In this document: positions 48,401 to 58,904 of the stretch, one piece after another
Layout: the number at the start of each line of letters is the position of its first letter
Numbering within the stretch: position 1 is the first letter of the stretch
Assembly: GCF_963678635.1 (NCBI RefSeq)
Contig: NC_087065.1
Coordinates: forward strand, 62,026,754 to 62,090,753
Origin: Symsagittifera roscoffensis
Lineage: Eukaryota; Xenacoelomorpha; Acoela; Convolutidae
Direction of reading: 5' to 3'
DNA: 64,000 nt
Notes under the pieces: model-generated
What the model saw: only the letters and a program-made list of their open reading frames with translations
The model's database searches: none
What the model was told of the DNA's origin: nothing
Made by a program: the position numbers and the translations under genes

Positions 48401-49654
48401 TATATTCTTCTATTCCTTCGACCCCGTTACTCCAAAGTGGTTGGTAAACTGATATAATTTTCATACCATGTACCTCTATGGCGGTAGTGCGCTCCGAGAA
48501 ACTTTTCTTTTGGCCTTCGCTGATCCAGGACTTGAGGGCCTCGCCACTGAGAACTATACCGCTACGTTGGGAGTGTATAACAGCTGTTTGTTCACTATCT
48601 TCACCTATCCATATCACTCCTTTCGATTTTGATCGAAGCTCTGATATTAAGATTATTTCCCATCTTTTGCCTTGTGCATACGTAATTACTCTCTTCAGTC
48701 GGTTTCTGTTTCTTTCGTGGACTGATAACCCTTGTAGGTTCCATGCAGTTACCGTAATACTCGGCTGTCCCTCGGGGGGAGTGGGTAATCTTCTTTGTCT
48801 TCTCTTCTGTCTGCGAGCTTCCCGGTGTTCTTCAGTGGGGCGTCTCATTTTTCCTCTCCTTGTTTTCTTCCCTTTGTCCGAGTCTTTTTGCCGCAGAAGA
48901 TGTTGCGCGGGGTTTTCGCAACTGTCTATGCCCCTGGTTTCTTCTTCTTCAGGCTCCTGTCCGGGATGGAGGCAGGGACTCTTCGGTTCCTCTCTTTGCG
49001 GGAGCTCGTTTGTCAGTGTTGGGCCCTGCGCGGGGTTGTCGCAGGTATTTGTTCCCCTCGGTTCACCCTCTGCTGACTCCTGGTCGAGGTGGGGCCAGGG
49101 AGCTTGTTCCCTTGTGTCTGTTCCGTTTGCTTCCTTTGGCTCCTGCGCGGGGTTTTCGCAGGGTTTTTCTCCCCTCGTTTCAACCTCGGGAAACTCTCTG
49201 TTAGGGTTCGACAGAGCGGAACTGCATTTGGTGCACTCAAATGCATATCGGTTGGCTTTAGCTAGCTGTTGGATCTCTTGCCGGGATAGACCGCTACATC
49301 CTTGGTGTATCCATTGTTCGCACCATGTGCATTTCACGCTGTTGCTTGTTACTTTCTTCCTGCATTCTCCGCACAGCGTGGGTCCCGGATTCTTCTCAAC
49401 GTCTCCGGCCCTCGTTATTAGCTGACCCAGATGGGCTAGTCCCGAGTCAGCGACAAAAAACCCGACACACTCGAACCTGGGGGAGGTTCTGGCCACAATG
49501 TTGTTGTAAGAGGTGCTCTGACTGGCTGGGTCTTCGCCACTCTGTTGGTATTCCGGGGGGTTTTGGGTCCTCGCCGTTCCCGGTGTGTTCCCTTCCGTTC
49601 CGAAAACCCTGTGTGTTCTTTGCCGCACAGATAACTCGTGCGTTTCCCGCTTGT
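45405..49654 (-). mobile_element. Non-LTR retrotransposon insertion with (AAG)7 tail
   Basis: The element lies on the minus strand. Its 3' end is seven AAG units plus AAT (45428-45405) directly after the ORF's TAG, so there is essentially no 3' UTR. A 13-base direct repeat, TCAAAATGAACAC, flanks it at 45392-45404 and 49655-49667 and is the likely target-site duplication. The left flank is a T-type repeat (subfamily B) interrupted at this point. The right flank does not clearly resume that repeat, so part may have been lost. GC content and coding density differ visibly from the surrounding AT-rich DNA. Boundaries are certain on the 3' side and inferred on the 5' side. Confidence 0.8.
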
Positions 49655-49682
49655 TCAAAATGAACACTATCTTCTTCGTACA
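45429..49682 (-). CDS. APE-type LINE polyprotein: 2A, PHD-like finger, endonuclease, reverse transcriptase, C-terminal zinc fingers (defective copy)
   Basis: The frame is open from 49682 to a TGA at 45641-45639. It then continues in the same frame for 69 codons to a TAG at 45431-45429. Residues below are counted from the codon at 49667. A 2A peptide (GDVEKNPGP, 88-96) precedes a Cys/His-rich PHD-like finger (about 98-148), a linker with a 39-41-residue repeat (164-257), and a basic stretch. The APE endonuclease (303-545) shows N310, E343, D444/N446, D510 and the SDH triad end at 535-537. The reverse transcriptase shows a 'NNYRG' block, 'GFRTGRSTADA', 'LREGCSTSP' and FADD (1057-1060). Motif A reads 'LLVLRKAYPRV', with Val928 where catalytic Asp is expected. 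C2H2-type fingers follow the RT. The codon at 49667 is GTG and no ATG precedes the 2A, so the 5' end is probably truncated. This copy is presumably unable to retrotranspose. The assignment as a non-LTR polyprotein is firm; the clade (CR1/L2-like) is inferred. Confidence 0.93.
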
Positions 49683-50042
49683 CTATATTTTTATTTCAAT
49701 GGTTCACGCGCCAAATCCGTCTTGGTGCCATAAAATCACTCTGACAACTGTTCAAAACAGGCTTAAAATTTTACGAGTGAAGCGAGCTCTCCTCCTGTGC
49801 TAGTTGAAATAACATTCCGAGTTAAATTAAGACAAAAAAAAAGAAATATATCAAATACAACCATCTAATACTTTTGAAAAATTAAAAAAAAAAACTTTCA
49901 TTTTTTCTAGATCTCTAAAAAAGTATTCAGAAAAGAGAATAATTATCAGAGTTGAATAAAAAAACGCTTTGTAACGTATTAAAAATTTAGTTAACTTTGG
50001 CAGATTTAAGACTGAAATCTGATCATTTTGGAACGGTTATTG
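49683..50042. other. Right flank of the LINE
   Basis: It contains CTTCTTCG beside the 13-base repeat and then AT-rich DNA. It could hold remaining 5' UTR of the LINE. No other feature seen. Confidence 0.35.
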
Positions 50043-50503
50043 GAAACAAGACTGCTCGTATCAGGGCAAAGCCCTGAACGTTCTGACTGCCTTTTAAGGT
50101 CTATGGAGCAAAAAAAAAACATGCACAATAAAAATAAATGTAGAAAAATAAAATGAAAAAAAAAAGAAAATTAAAATTTGAGATTTTTTTTGAAAATCAT
50201 CCCCCCACACGCCATAGAAAGTACAAGTGATAGATTTCGCTCCTAGTAACAAATAAATTATGGCAAATAAGCTTCCTTCAACCAATTTGGAACGATTTCT
50301 AGGACGGATTTAATGGCAAAATGGCAATCTTTAAACCCCCATAACTTTACAAAAAATGATCTTAGCTCAGGACCACAATACCTTTTGAAAAATATAAAAA
50401 GTTCCGTCAAAAATGGCTAGTTAAAAAGTCGAAATTTGTCTGAACAAAAAAACCCACCCCGAGCGCAAATATTCCGTTACTTTCATTACGAAAGTCGGAA
50501 CAG
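50043..50503 (+). repeat. R1 element with internal deletion (about 455 bp)
   Basis: It starts AACAAGACTGCTCGTATCAG with the perfect hairpin CAGGGC-AAA-GCCCTG, and ends 'TTACGAAAGTCGGAACAGC'. The block with 'TCTCCGCTTACGCG' is missing compared with 17668. Confidence 0.78.
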
Positions 50504-50708
50504 CAACATATATAAGTCGGTCCAAGCTCTGATTTGCGGAACAAATTCAAGATACAGCGACAAAACTGTATCGTCAAGAGCAAGAGTTATTTTAATACGT
50601 ATTTTAGGCCAGTTTAACACACGAAAGAGAAAAGGGAAATAATTTTACATGGTAACGAAAATTTGAACAGAAAGGGTAGAAAACAGTGGCAATTTAAGTA
50701 TCTGTCAC

Positions 50709-51831
50709 CTTGTGTTGGTCCAAAGCGTTGTACATCTTGATACATTTCTACATGTTCTAAAGCTTCCGCTTTCCTCAGAAGTCGGAACCCTCCAGGGTGA
50801 CTTTTTTCAAAAACATTATTTATAACATACTCCTTCATAGCTTGATCTTCAGTCAGCCGCGCAAACACACGAATGGTCATATCTTTAATGCTGTCATGTA
50901 CTGATTTTCTTTTTATTTTCCCCAAAATATCACCCGACCCTCGGATTATTTCAGACAAACCCCTTCTTAAATCCAATCGGCCTGCCTCTTCCATATCGGT
51001 AACAAAATGTGAAAACTTTTGATAATTTGCTCGGGGAGCTGGAGCTGTTGCAGATTGTGACGGTGGAAAACCAATCGTTGAACTAGGGGTAGCCTCTATT
51101 GATGCTTCAGTGTTTACAGTCCCAACTGATAGCGACTGATCCTCGTTCTCAAAATGGAATAGAGTCCTTTCGTCGATATTTTCAAGCAAATTTGCTAAAT
51201 CTTCGGATGAAGTCCTCAGTAATTCGTTTCCAATACTGGAAAAGTCGCCTGTCATCGTCGCATTGAATTCTCCAGTTGAACTTTGATCTCCCATGGATTC
51301 ATCTGATGCAGTCTCTACAAGAGTGCTGCTGTTCTCCAAATAATTCACACTATTCTGCGTAGCCACAGGAACGACATTTGACTGGATCACTGGCATTACT
51401 GCATAGCCTTCTTCATTGAAGTTATCATACATTAACATTGGCTGCGGTTGACCATGAGGACGATTAGGATGTTGAAAAGGTTGATGTTCCTGGTTATAAT
51501 TTGTATGTGTAACAAAACTCTCATTCTCAGTTATTTCAAAGTTAGATGCGTAATCGTTTGAAGCTTGTTCTTGAGCCAAACTGGCATCATACGAAGTATG
51601 GGCATGATCTGGAAACATCATACCCATATTCGAGTTACCCAAATTTACGTTAAAATTATGCAGCGAGGCACCTTCCCTTTCCGGAAAGTTTTGTAAAGGA
51701 GTCCTCCCAACAAACTGATAAGTGTTCTCGTCGTTCGTTTTATTGATAAAAATCAAACGAGGCTCTGCTGCTTTTCCTCGTTTATCTTTCGGTGGGTTGC
51801 AACAATTGCGAAGATTTGCCTTCATGCGATC
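50709..51831 (-). CDS. Locus A exon 4: end of DNA-binding domain, low-complexity region, conserved C-terminal module
   Basis: The acceptor is ...TTGATTAG at 51832, phase 0. The exon starts DRMKANLRNCCN. An ATG lies 6 bases in, but the paralogue at 13501 keeps the acceptor, so this is an internal exon. Residues 1-40 from that ATG hold the basic 'NLRNCC', 'KDKRGK' and 'NTYQFV', which I align with the recognition helix and last strand of an ETS domain. The segment MKANLR also resembles the IRF recognition helix. Residues 45-265 are rich in N, S, Q, E, like an activation region. Residues 300-372 form a separate conserved module (TIRVFARLTEDQAMKEYV). The likely donor is CAAG|GTGACA at 50708, phase 1, aligned with the donor in locus B. 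Unspliced, the frame would stop at 50614. The protein so far is about 480 residues, probably nuclear. Confidence 0.65.
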
Positions 51832-51965
51832 CTAATCAAGTAAGAACGCATTACAACTAAGTATTATTGCTGAGGAAAACATTGATACCAGAGCTATAAC
51901 TGACTAAAAGCTGTTGTACCTTTTTCATTCAATTACGTTTTCTTTAAAAAGACTATTTATCCACA

Positions 51966-52470
51966 ATGGAAAGGACTAAAATACGAGCTGTTCAGCTCAT
52001 TAAGGAGAACCGCTGTTGTGCCCCTGTTTCAAAAACTACGAGCATTTTTTTGGTTATTCTTCTGGGCTGGGTAATGTTGACTCACCCGAAAGCAACGAGC
52101 CCGGATTATGGTGAGCCTCGAACATGCGACCTTTCGAATGAGTGGCGGAGAGAAATAACTTCGCCACCACTCCCTTCAAATTGTGGTTTCTGCTATCTAG
52201 CCTGCCTTAGCATAGTCACTTTATACCATTCCCCACAATCCAGGTTGAGTTATTTATTATTAGTGCAGCTCATTTTTTTGGAACTTAAGGTCTAGAACTT
52301 TCACGAAGTACCACTATTGCAGCTGAAGTCGTTCAGACTGTGGTAGACCTGAAGTTAGAGGTCAGGAGAGAGAGACCGTTCTCTTACAAGGTCATTGCCA
52401 TGGTATGGGATCAATTTCACAATCTGACGATTTCAAAGAGAACGCGTTAACACTATACTCAGCTGTTACA
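51966..52470 (+). pseudogene. Coding-like dispersed element (helix-turn-helix-like start), longest copy
   Basis: From an ATG at 51966 it reads ERTKIRAVQLIKENRCCAPV, reminiscent of the N-terminal helix-turn-helix of transposases. About 330 bases on, another frame reads TTIAAEVVQTVVDLKLEVR and then FSYKVIAMVWDQFHN (about 52311-52440). Relatives lie at 23366-23560 (first part) and 7858-8115 (second part), each broken by stops. It is probably a decayed mobile element or a multicopy gene lying antisense in the locus A intron. Family not recognised. Confidence 0.4.
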
Positions 52471-53860
52471 AAAACAACCATACAACAACAAAAAAGCGCA
52501 GCGGAAATTCAGTTCATTTTTTGATAGGGCTCGAAATGTATGATCTTGTTCAAAAAAATTTCATAGTGGTACGATCATATAATGAAACGAAATCCTAAAA
52601 AGCTTATTATTTCAACCGCTCATGATTCCGTCTGAAATAACAACAAGGATATACTGTTGCTGTGTAAGGAAGCACAGAAGGATTTGACTAAATTGAATTA
52701 AGAAAAAGCAAAAACTGAAGCTGCATTTCAGCAACACAAGCGAGACAATAGCAAAAAGTTGCTCCAAAAAGGCAAAAACGAAATAAAATAAGAAAAAATC
52801 AAAAGGTAAAAAATCTTATAAAATAAAACTCGTACTATGAGCAGGCATCAAAACTCCGACCTGATCTAAGCCATGATCGTTGAAAATTTACTAAAACTAG
52901 CTACTAATAAAGCAGCTATTAAATTGCAAATGCTATGCAGCAAAAGAACCACCAAATAAAAAAAACTATTTCATTTTCCCAAATTTATTACTCCAACCTG
53001 TACATTAGGAGTCTCACGTCCTCACCCCGGTCGCCTGGAAGAAAAATAACACAACGGTCGCTTTGAGGAAAAAAACACAAGCCACCAATAAAGCCGCAAC
53101 AGATGGTTGGACCTATACCAAAAATCACAAGATTGACCTAATGCTACCAAATCAACTTAGGTTGGCAAAAAATGTTGCTTCGCAGTATTAAACTAAACTT
53201 CGCAATCGGAATTTGAATTGTTTGTCTAAATTTCCGGTTACTTTTTCTAGAAACATAGCCGAAAGACAGCTGGAAAAAAGTTAATGAACGCAAAAAAATG
53301 ATTTGTTTTTTGAAAAGTCTTTAACTTTCGAATTTCAAACGTAAAAAGATTATTGACCTAGAAGATTATTGCTTTCAAGAAAAATTTATAATTTACACTA
53401 ATTTGATAAAAATTATTTTAATTCGAGAAAACTGGATCAAGAGGCAAAATTTTCATTCCGCTGAGAAATTTGAAATCCACTTTCACAATTAGAAGTCGAT
53501 TCAGTTTTTCGTGACCTTTACTGTTTGCTGTCGATAGCGGGCTTTAATTTTTTGAACAAAGGAGATGAACGGATCTCAAGAAAAATTACAAGGCAAACCA
53601 AAAAATCTAAATTGAGCGTCAACAAACTTTTAGACTTTTTCCTGAAAAAAACGTCACGACTACGTTCGACTCCAAAAAATGCAAAAAAAAAGAATAACTA
53701 TTTCAAAACGTGTTACAGTTGCAATAGAATTATACTTTCCAACAATCAAATTAAACCGAAAAAACATCAAATTTGGAACATTTTTAAATAAATCTAGCGT
53801 TTAACGAACCTCCAATGCTTCAAACAGATTATTGAAAGTGAAAATTGCTGATATATGAAA
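52471..53860. repeat. Locus A intron: T and R2 relics
   Basis: 52715-53215 contains T-like words ('AAGTTGCTCCAAAAAGGC', 'GCTATGCAGCAAAAG', 'CTTAGGTTGGCAAAAAATG'). 53240-53660 is an R2 copy ('AACATAGCCGAAAGACAG', 'CGAGAAAACTGGATCAAG', 'TTTTTCCTGAAAAAAACGTC'). No exon supported. Confidence 0.45.
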
Positions 53861-53861
53861 T

Positions 53862-54176
53862 CTACTGAAACATCCTAGTTTGAACCCTCTTATTTTGTTG
53901 CGGGTCTCCTTCCCTACCTATACGCTACTGATCCATGATACCTTGAAGCTTAAGTGCTATTTGTAACATACTAGAATATACTAGTATGTGTTAATATCCT
54001 CTGCATTGGCTGTAATTAATAGCTGGTTATTGATCAAAATGAACCCTTCCAAATTGAGCGGATTTTCTCGCAACAATATTTACGTCGCAACAACATTTGC
54101 GTCGCAACAATATTTGCGATTTAGGTTGGAAAAAAGGGGCGATCATACTAAAACACAAACTTTGCTTGTGTAAACA
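53862..54176. repeat. T element, subfamily B, right part with core
   Basis: The core on the minus strand retains GGTTCAAACTAGG-like B box at about 53875. 'ATAGCTGGTTATTGATCAAA' follows, then the tail 'CAATATTTGCGATTTAGGTT' and hairpin ACACAA..TTGTGT. It shows what should follow the LINE insertion point at 45404. Confidence 0.72.
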
Positions 54177-55309
54177 AAATGCTTATAAATTATGCATTTA
54201 AAAATCTCTTAAGTATATTGATTTGGAAAATTTCTGAAAAGGGATTATAATCTTTAAATTGTTATATGGAACAAATAACTTTTTCCAGTTCAATTGATGT
54301 ATTAAAAAAGCATCAACAGTGTCAACTTATTACTTAGCATATGTCCAAGCACATGTTATAAGGAGGCGAAAAAGAGCTTCGCATCACTTGCGGTAAAACG
54401 CAAGCGCAGGATTGCGAGATAGCCAAAAAAAACTAAACAAAAATAACATACCGACAAAAAATTGGGGCAAAATGGAAATAATTTCAGAAAAAAGTCGAAA
54501 CTCACAGCCAACAGAAACAAACAGCCAACAGAAACAAACAACAATCTAGTATTTAGTAAGCGGCAATTAAGCCGAAAACAAATTGGTAGACGCCAAATGA
54601 TCCCAAAACAACAAATGTCCGAAAAAATTGTTGTCATAAAAAATTTTTGAGCAACTGAGTTTTAGAATTTCGAAATCTTGCAACAGATACTACCTTATAA
54701 AATTTCAATAATTTTTTGCTTTTGAAGCGACACAAAATAAGGTAACTAAGCCAATAAAAAATACGCCGAAACCATTTAGACAGACAAAAACTTTTATGTG
54801 AAAAGAAAGAGGAAACAATACAACGAAGAAGTATTAATTTTACAAATAACAGGAGTAAGCCAAAAACACTTGCATCTACGATGAAAATTGCCGACAGCAC
54901 AAAAAATACTCGATGTGGCTATTAAGCTGACAAAACATAAGCAGACAAACGAAAGACCGACAATTCAATTAACAATTAGATAAAAATCTTATTCATACTG
55001 AAAAAAAAAACAAGTCCTGCCGCTACTCGAACCCCAAAAAATTGAATGGATTCTTTCTGCATTTATCAAAAATTATGATTTGCTACTTTTATAAAAATTA
55101 CAAAGTAAATACGATTTCTTTTTACTTTCGTTTCATTTAATATATGACCTTTCCACCTGAGTGAGCTTTTCTGAAGCATTTGCTTGACTTTTTCCTATAA
55201 CCTATTTAAACGAATGCACCGAAAAAAATTACAGTGATGGTTTAAATTATCCCGACAAAACTTGTGTAATTATTTTAGAATGGTTTGAGCACAATAGGAA
55301 ATGCGTAAT
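54177..55309. repeat. T element fragments in series
   Basis: 54177-54360 is a subfamily A right-middle part. At 54363 a new left end starts (GGCGAAAAAGAGCTTCGC). 'GCCGAAACCATTTAGACAGA' (about 54760) and 'AAGCTGACAAAACATAAGCA' belong to another T-like body. Near 55030 'CTACTCGAACCCC' is a B-box-like scrap on the minus strand. Confidence 0.5.
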
Positions 55310-55905
55310 TCTTAAACATGGCCAACAGACAAGTTGAAAAGAGTCAAACCACATCAAGTTTCGAATATCAATAAAGTAAACTAGCTTTGGTATAATCGAA
55401 CTTGTTCAGCAAATTTAACAAATGACCGCTCCTCCTAAGTTAACTTTTTTGATTGAGCTTTTCAGAAGAAACTTTCAAAACAACATGGCATGAAATTTTT
55501 CTATAACCTATTTAATTAAATAAATGAAAAAATTACAGACCTGGTTTAAATTATCCGAACAAAACTTGAATAACATTTTGAGAATGGTTTGAGCACAGTA
55601 GGAAACGCTTAATTTTAAAACATGGCCAACCTACAGTACGAAGAGAGTAAAAACACTTCAACTTTCGACTTTCAAGTAACAAATCAATGGTCATAAAGCT
55701 CTTTGATTTTCAAGAAAAATTTATGATTGACACTTTTTTGATAAAATTAACGCAATTTGAGAAAACAAAATCAATAGGTACAATTTTTATTCCGCTGGGC
55801 AGTCCGGAAATTGAAATAAGATCGAAATTAAAGTCGATCACCTTTTTCGTGACCCTTACACTTTTGCTGTTCAAAAGTAGAGTTTGACGTCATTTTAACA
55901 AGAGA
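55310..55905. repeat. R2 elements, two partial copies in tandem
   Basis: 'AAACATGGCCAAC' occurs at 55314 and 55619, each followed by R2 blocks. 'GTTTAAATTATCC' and 'TTGAATAACATTTTGAGAAT'-type words also recur about 300 bp apart. Confidence 0.5.
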
Positions 55906-56269
55906 AATTAACTGAAACTTAAAATGCAGAGGCGAATTGGAGCTTCGCAACAATTGTAAAAATTATTTGAAAAAATTTGAAGTTTCAAACCTTTGTCTCG
56001 GACCATATTCATTTTAAAAAAAGCCTTCAAAAACGTTGAGAAAAATTTACCGAGCGGTAAAAATTGGATCGAACCCCGTAAAGCTGAAACAGAAACTGTT
56101 GTCATAAAAATTTTCCCTTATAAGCTTCTGAAATTCGAAGTTTTTACGACTAATCACTCCTGAAATACACAAAATCATAAGAAAAAATAAAGGGCCCCAG
56201 CTAAAGCTACAGTTACTTGTTTTATTTTTTGTTTGTTGTACTGATGCGGGATGAAATGAATAATTTCAA

Positions 56270-57540
56270 AAACTGCGCTTCACCCAAAACCTCAATTGTT
56301 TCTCAGCTTAAGTAAATGAGAAGAGCGAAATTGCTTGAGAAGTTGGTTTGTTCAAAGGACATAACTTTTGTCTTACAAAAATTTAAAAACCACTGCATCT
56401 ACAGAAAAAACTCTCGCAACCGGTTCTTTCGATTGAACCCTCCATCGCAAAATTGATAGGATAGTTTTAAAGAAATGTCAAAACGTTTAAAAAATACGGT
56501 CAAAATTTCCAAAACTTGACTTTACGAAAGCCATATTCTTTCAATTGCAGAACAAGTTCGTGGCCGCTTAAGCAGAGAAGATTCCCAACACCGAGTTCCT
56601 CGACTGAACACTTAGCTAAGAAGTGGCAGGGTAAATAACAAAAAACTAGAAAAATTTCTTAAAAAAGGTCAAAGTTCAACATTTAAATTATTTTGAAGGC
56701 CATAACTTGTTCTTAAGCAACCAGTTGTTTCGATTAAACCCTTGATATCAGATTTGGCACGACAGTTTTCAACAAAAGTGGAAAAAAATTCAAAACACTG
56801 TCAACAAATCTCCAAAATAAGGGTTTTCCGCAGGTCATAACTTCTTGTCAAAATTGAGCGTCGCGATTTAGGCAGAGGAACTGCTCACAATTTGTTATTT
56901 CGATTCAGCCCAGATTTGTAAGATTAGTTTTCGAAAAGCAATCAAAAAGTTTCAAACAACGATATAAAAAATAAAATATATTTGACTTTGCCTAGGTGCA
57001 TAAATTTAGCGTAGCTGCTTAAACAGGCGAGTTTCTCACACCTCGTTCTCTCCATTTCATCATAAAACCGCACATTTGGGAGTGTCAAAAACGTTCAAAA
57101 ACGGTTTAAAAATACTTGACTTTTCCTGTGGCCATTCCTTTTTTTGTGTGAAGAAAATGGAGCCTAACCAATCATGCACGGGAGCTTCCCACAACTCGTT
57201 CTTTTGATTGAACACATAATCCCAGATTTAAAAAGTTAATTTTTGAGAAAACTTTCAAAAAAGCCACAAAATCAAAAATATGGCTTTTCTGAGGAAGATA
57301 ACTTTTTGTGTAAAAACAATTGGCCTTAGCCGCTAATGCAGCGGAGCTCCCCACAACCGTTTCTCGCCAATGAACCCAAAATCTGAGATTTGGTTTGGTC
57401 GTTTTTGAGAAAATCCAAAAAATGGGTTGAGGAAAAAAAAAGAGACTAGTCATATATGCAAGTACACATTGAGTGCGCGGTCTGTTCATTGGAACCACAT
57501 TTTAGGAAATCCTATAAGTAGTTTTTGGAAAAACCTAATA
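56270..57540. repeat. Degenerate tandem array, about 155-bp period
   Basis: Seven occurrences of a core like CCCACAACTCGTTCTTTTGA plus TTGAACAC..CCCAGATTT lie near 56412, 56583, 56715, 56882, 57033, 57185 and 57347. Each is followed by 'TTGAGAAAA' and 'CTTTTC' words. Units are only loosely similar, so the array is old. Confidence 0.7.
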
Positions 57541-58600
57541 TTTTTGAGAATAGTGAAATAAAAATTTATCAAACAGAAATTTAGCCTCGGAAACAGAGCA
57601 ATTCAAGATGACTAAGCCCATATAACGTATTCCAAAAAGGTTTGAAAGAAGAAAATTGAGAAAAAAATGAACAAAAACTATTTAAAACCAAAGTTTTTTA
57701 AATTACAAAACATTTCTTATAGTATTAACTGTTTCGAATTAAAAAAACACTCTTTGGAAATTCTGCTGTTAAGAATACAAATTTAAAAAATGCAATCTGA
57801 AAAAAAACGGAAAATGAGCCGATGCAAATTAGGACAAACATCATGAATCGAAAAAAAAGAACTTTTTTCAATAAGATATTTGAAAAAAAAAACTATCCAC
57901 CAACTACGATGAACTAAGAGGTAGTTTATTTGAACTTTCTACTGATGCAGTCACTTAAAAGTAACTGCAGCAGCTATTGAAAATAACAGCACTTGAAAAA
58001 AACTGCATATTTGAAAGAAAAGTTGTTTATGGGAAAAAAATTAAGTCCCCGATTAAAAGACACTTGCTCTTGCAAGTGTTATTATACTGCTAAGGCAGTC
58101 TATTGATTCAAAAATGCCACCAAAAAAAACTTTTATTTGCGACTTAACCTGGAAAAAAAATGCATCGTACTACCACACTACGCAACGCTCGAGTAAAACA
58201 TAATAGATAGATAAAATAGATTTTTTTATGCATACACCTTGGCGGAAACTCATATTTCACAATATGGTTAAATAGTTAATTTCTCCGACATTTCAGAAAA
58301 ATCGATTGATAAGCCACAAATAAGCACGAAAATGAGACCAGAAGACAAAATATTTAAACATTAGAATCCGAATTACCAAGGCTGATCTGGGATTTCTTAT
58401 GGCCTCGAACAGGGTTACAATTCTTATTTAATTGTCTCAAATACTGTTCATGGTTGTGATAGGCAATTTACATAGGGAAATCCAGGTCTCAACACAAAGC
58501 ATTCTTGAAACATTTAAGTTAATGTATGGAAAACTTATCACCCCAATTTAATCCAGAGTAGATGAAAATTTCCTATTTTGCAATATAAATTCGTACTTAC
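57541..58600. other. Locus A intron, low-complexity DNA and a T tail
   Basis: 58056-58200 holds the perfect hairpin ACACTTGC-TCT-TGCAAGTGT and the T right tail 'TATTTGCGACTTAACCTGGA'. Otherwise AT-rich, no exon seen. Confidence 0.4.
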
Positions 58601-58660
58601 TCTTGCGTCTCGGACACTTAGACAATCTCTGTCTCTAGCAACAACATTCTCTCTGTACAG
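58601..58660 (-). CDS. Locus A exon 3
   Basis: It is 20 codons, acceptor TTCGTTTCAG, donor GTAAGTAC, phase 0 on both sides. It begins LYRENVVARDRD. Joined to exon 2 this gives HFELYRENVVARDRD, which I place on the second helix of a winged-helix domain. Paralogous exons at 16201-16251 and 3325-3378 both begin LY and are similarly basic. Confidence 0.72.
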
Positions 58661-58752
58661 CTGAAACGAACAAAGCTTTCCGCTACGAAAAGGAGAAATG
58701 CATAACACAATATTGTATAGACCACTGAGGATTTAAATCTTGATTTACTTAC

Positions 58753-58827
58753 TTCAAAATGAGCGTTGTGCACCGGTTGATTCCTGTTACCTCTCATGTC
58801 CCCAATCTTGACAGTAAATATTCCCTT
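58753..58827 (-). CDS. Locus A exon 2
   Basis: It is 25 codons between a pyrimidine-rich acceptor (TTTTTTTAG) and a perfect GTAAGTAA donor, phase 0 on both sides. It starts KGIFTVKIGDMRG and ends NAHFE. The paralogous exons at 16354-16431 (26 codons) and 4663-4761 (33 codons) keep the 'xxIF' start and the 'HFE' end, with length variation only in the middle. That pattern is expected of a real exon with a variable loop between a beta hairpin and the following helix. Confidence 0.75.
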
Positions 58828-58904
58828 CTAAAAAAACTAAAGAAAATCAGAGCAGATGCCAAAAACAACAGTCGATTATTTAACAGCCATTAATAAACAC
58901 ATAC

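Noticed and set aside
46147-49425. Long plus-strand open frames across the LINE (for example 47503-48327 and 48478-49425)
   Set aside because: They are antisense shadows of the retrotransposon ORF, a GC-richer region with few stops. Translations are Ser/Phe/Leu-rich without domains.
49447-49683. Minus-strand 78-residue frame overlapping the start of the LINE ORF
   Set aside because: It begins with GTG and reads out of frame with the 2A/finger region. No domain.
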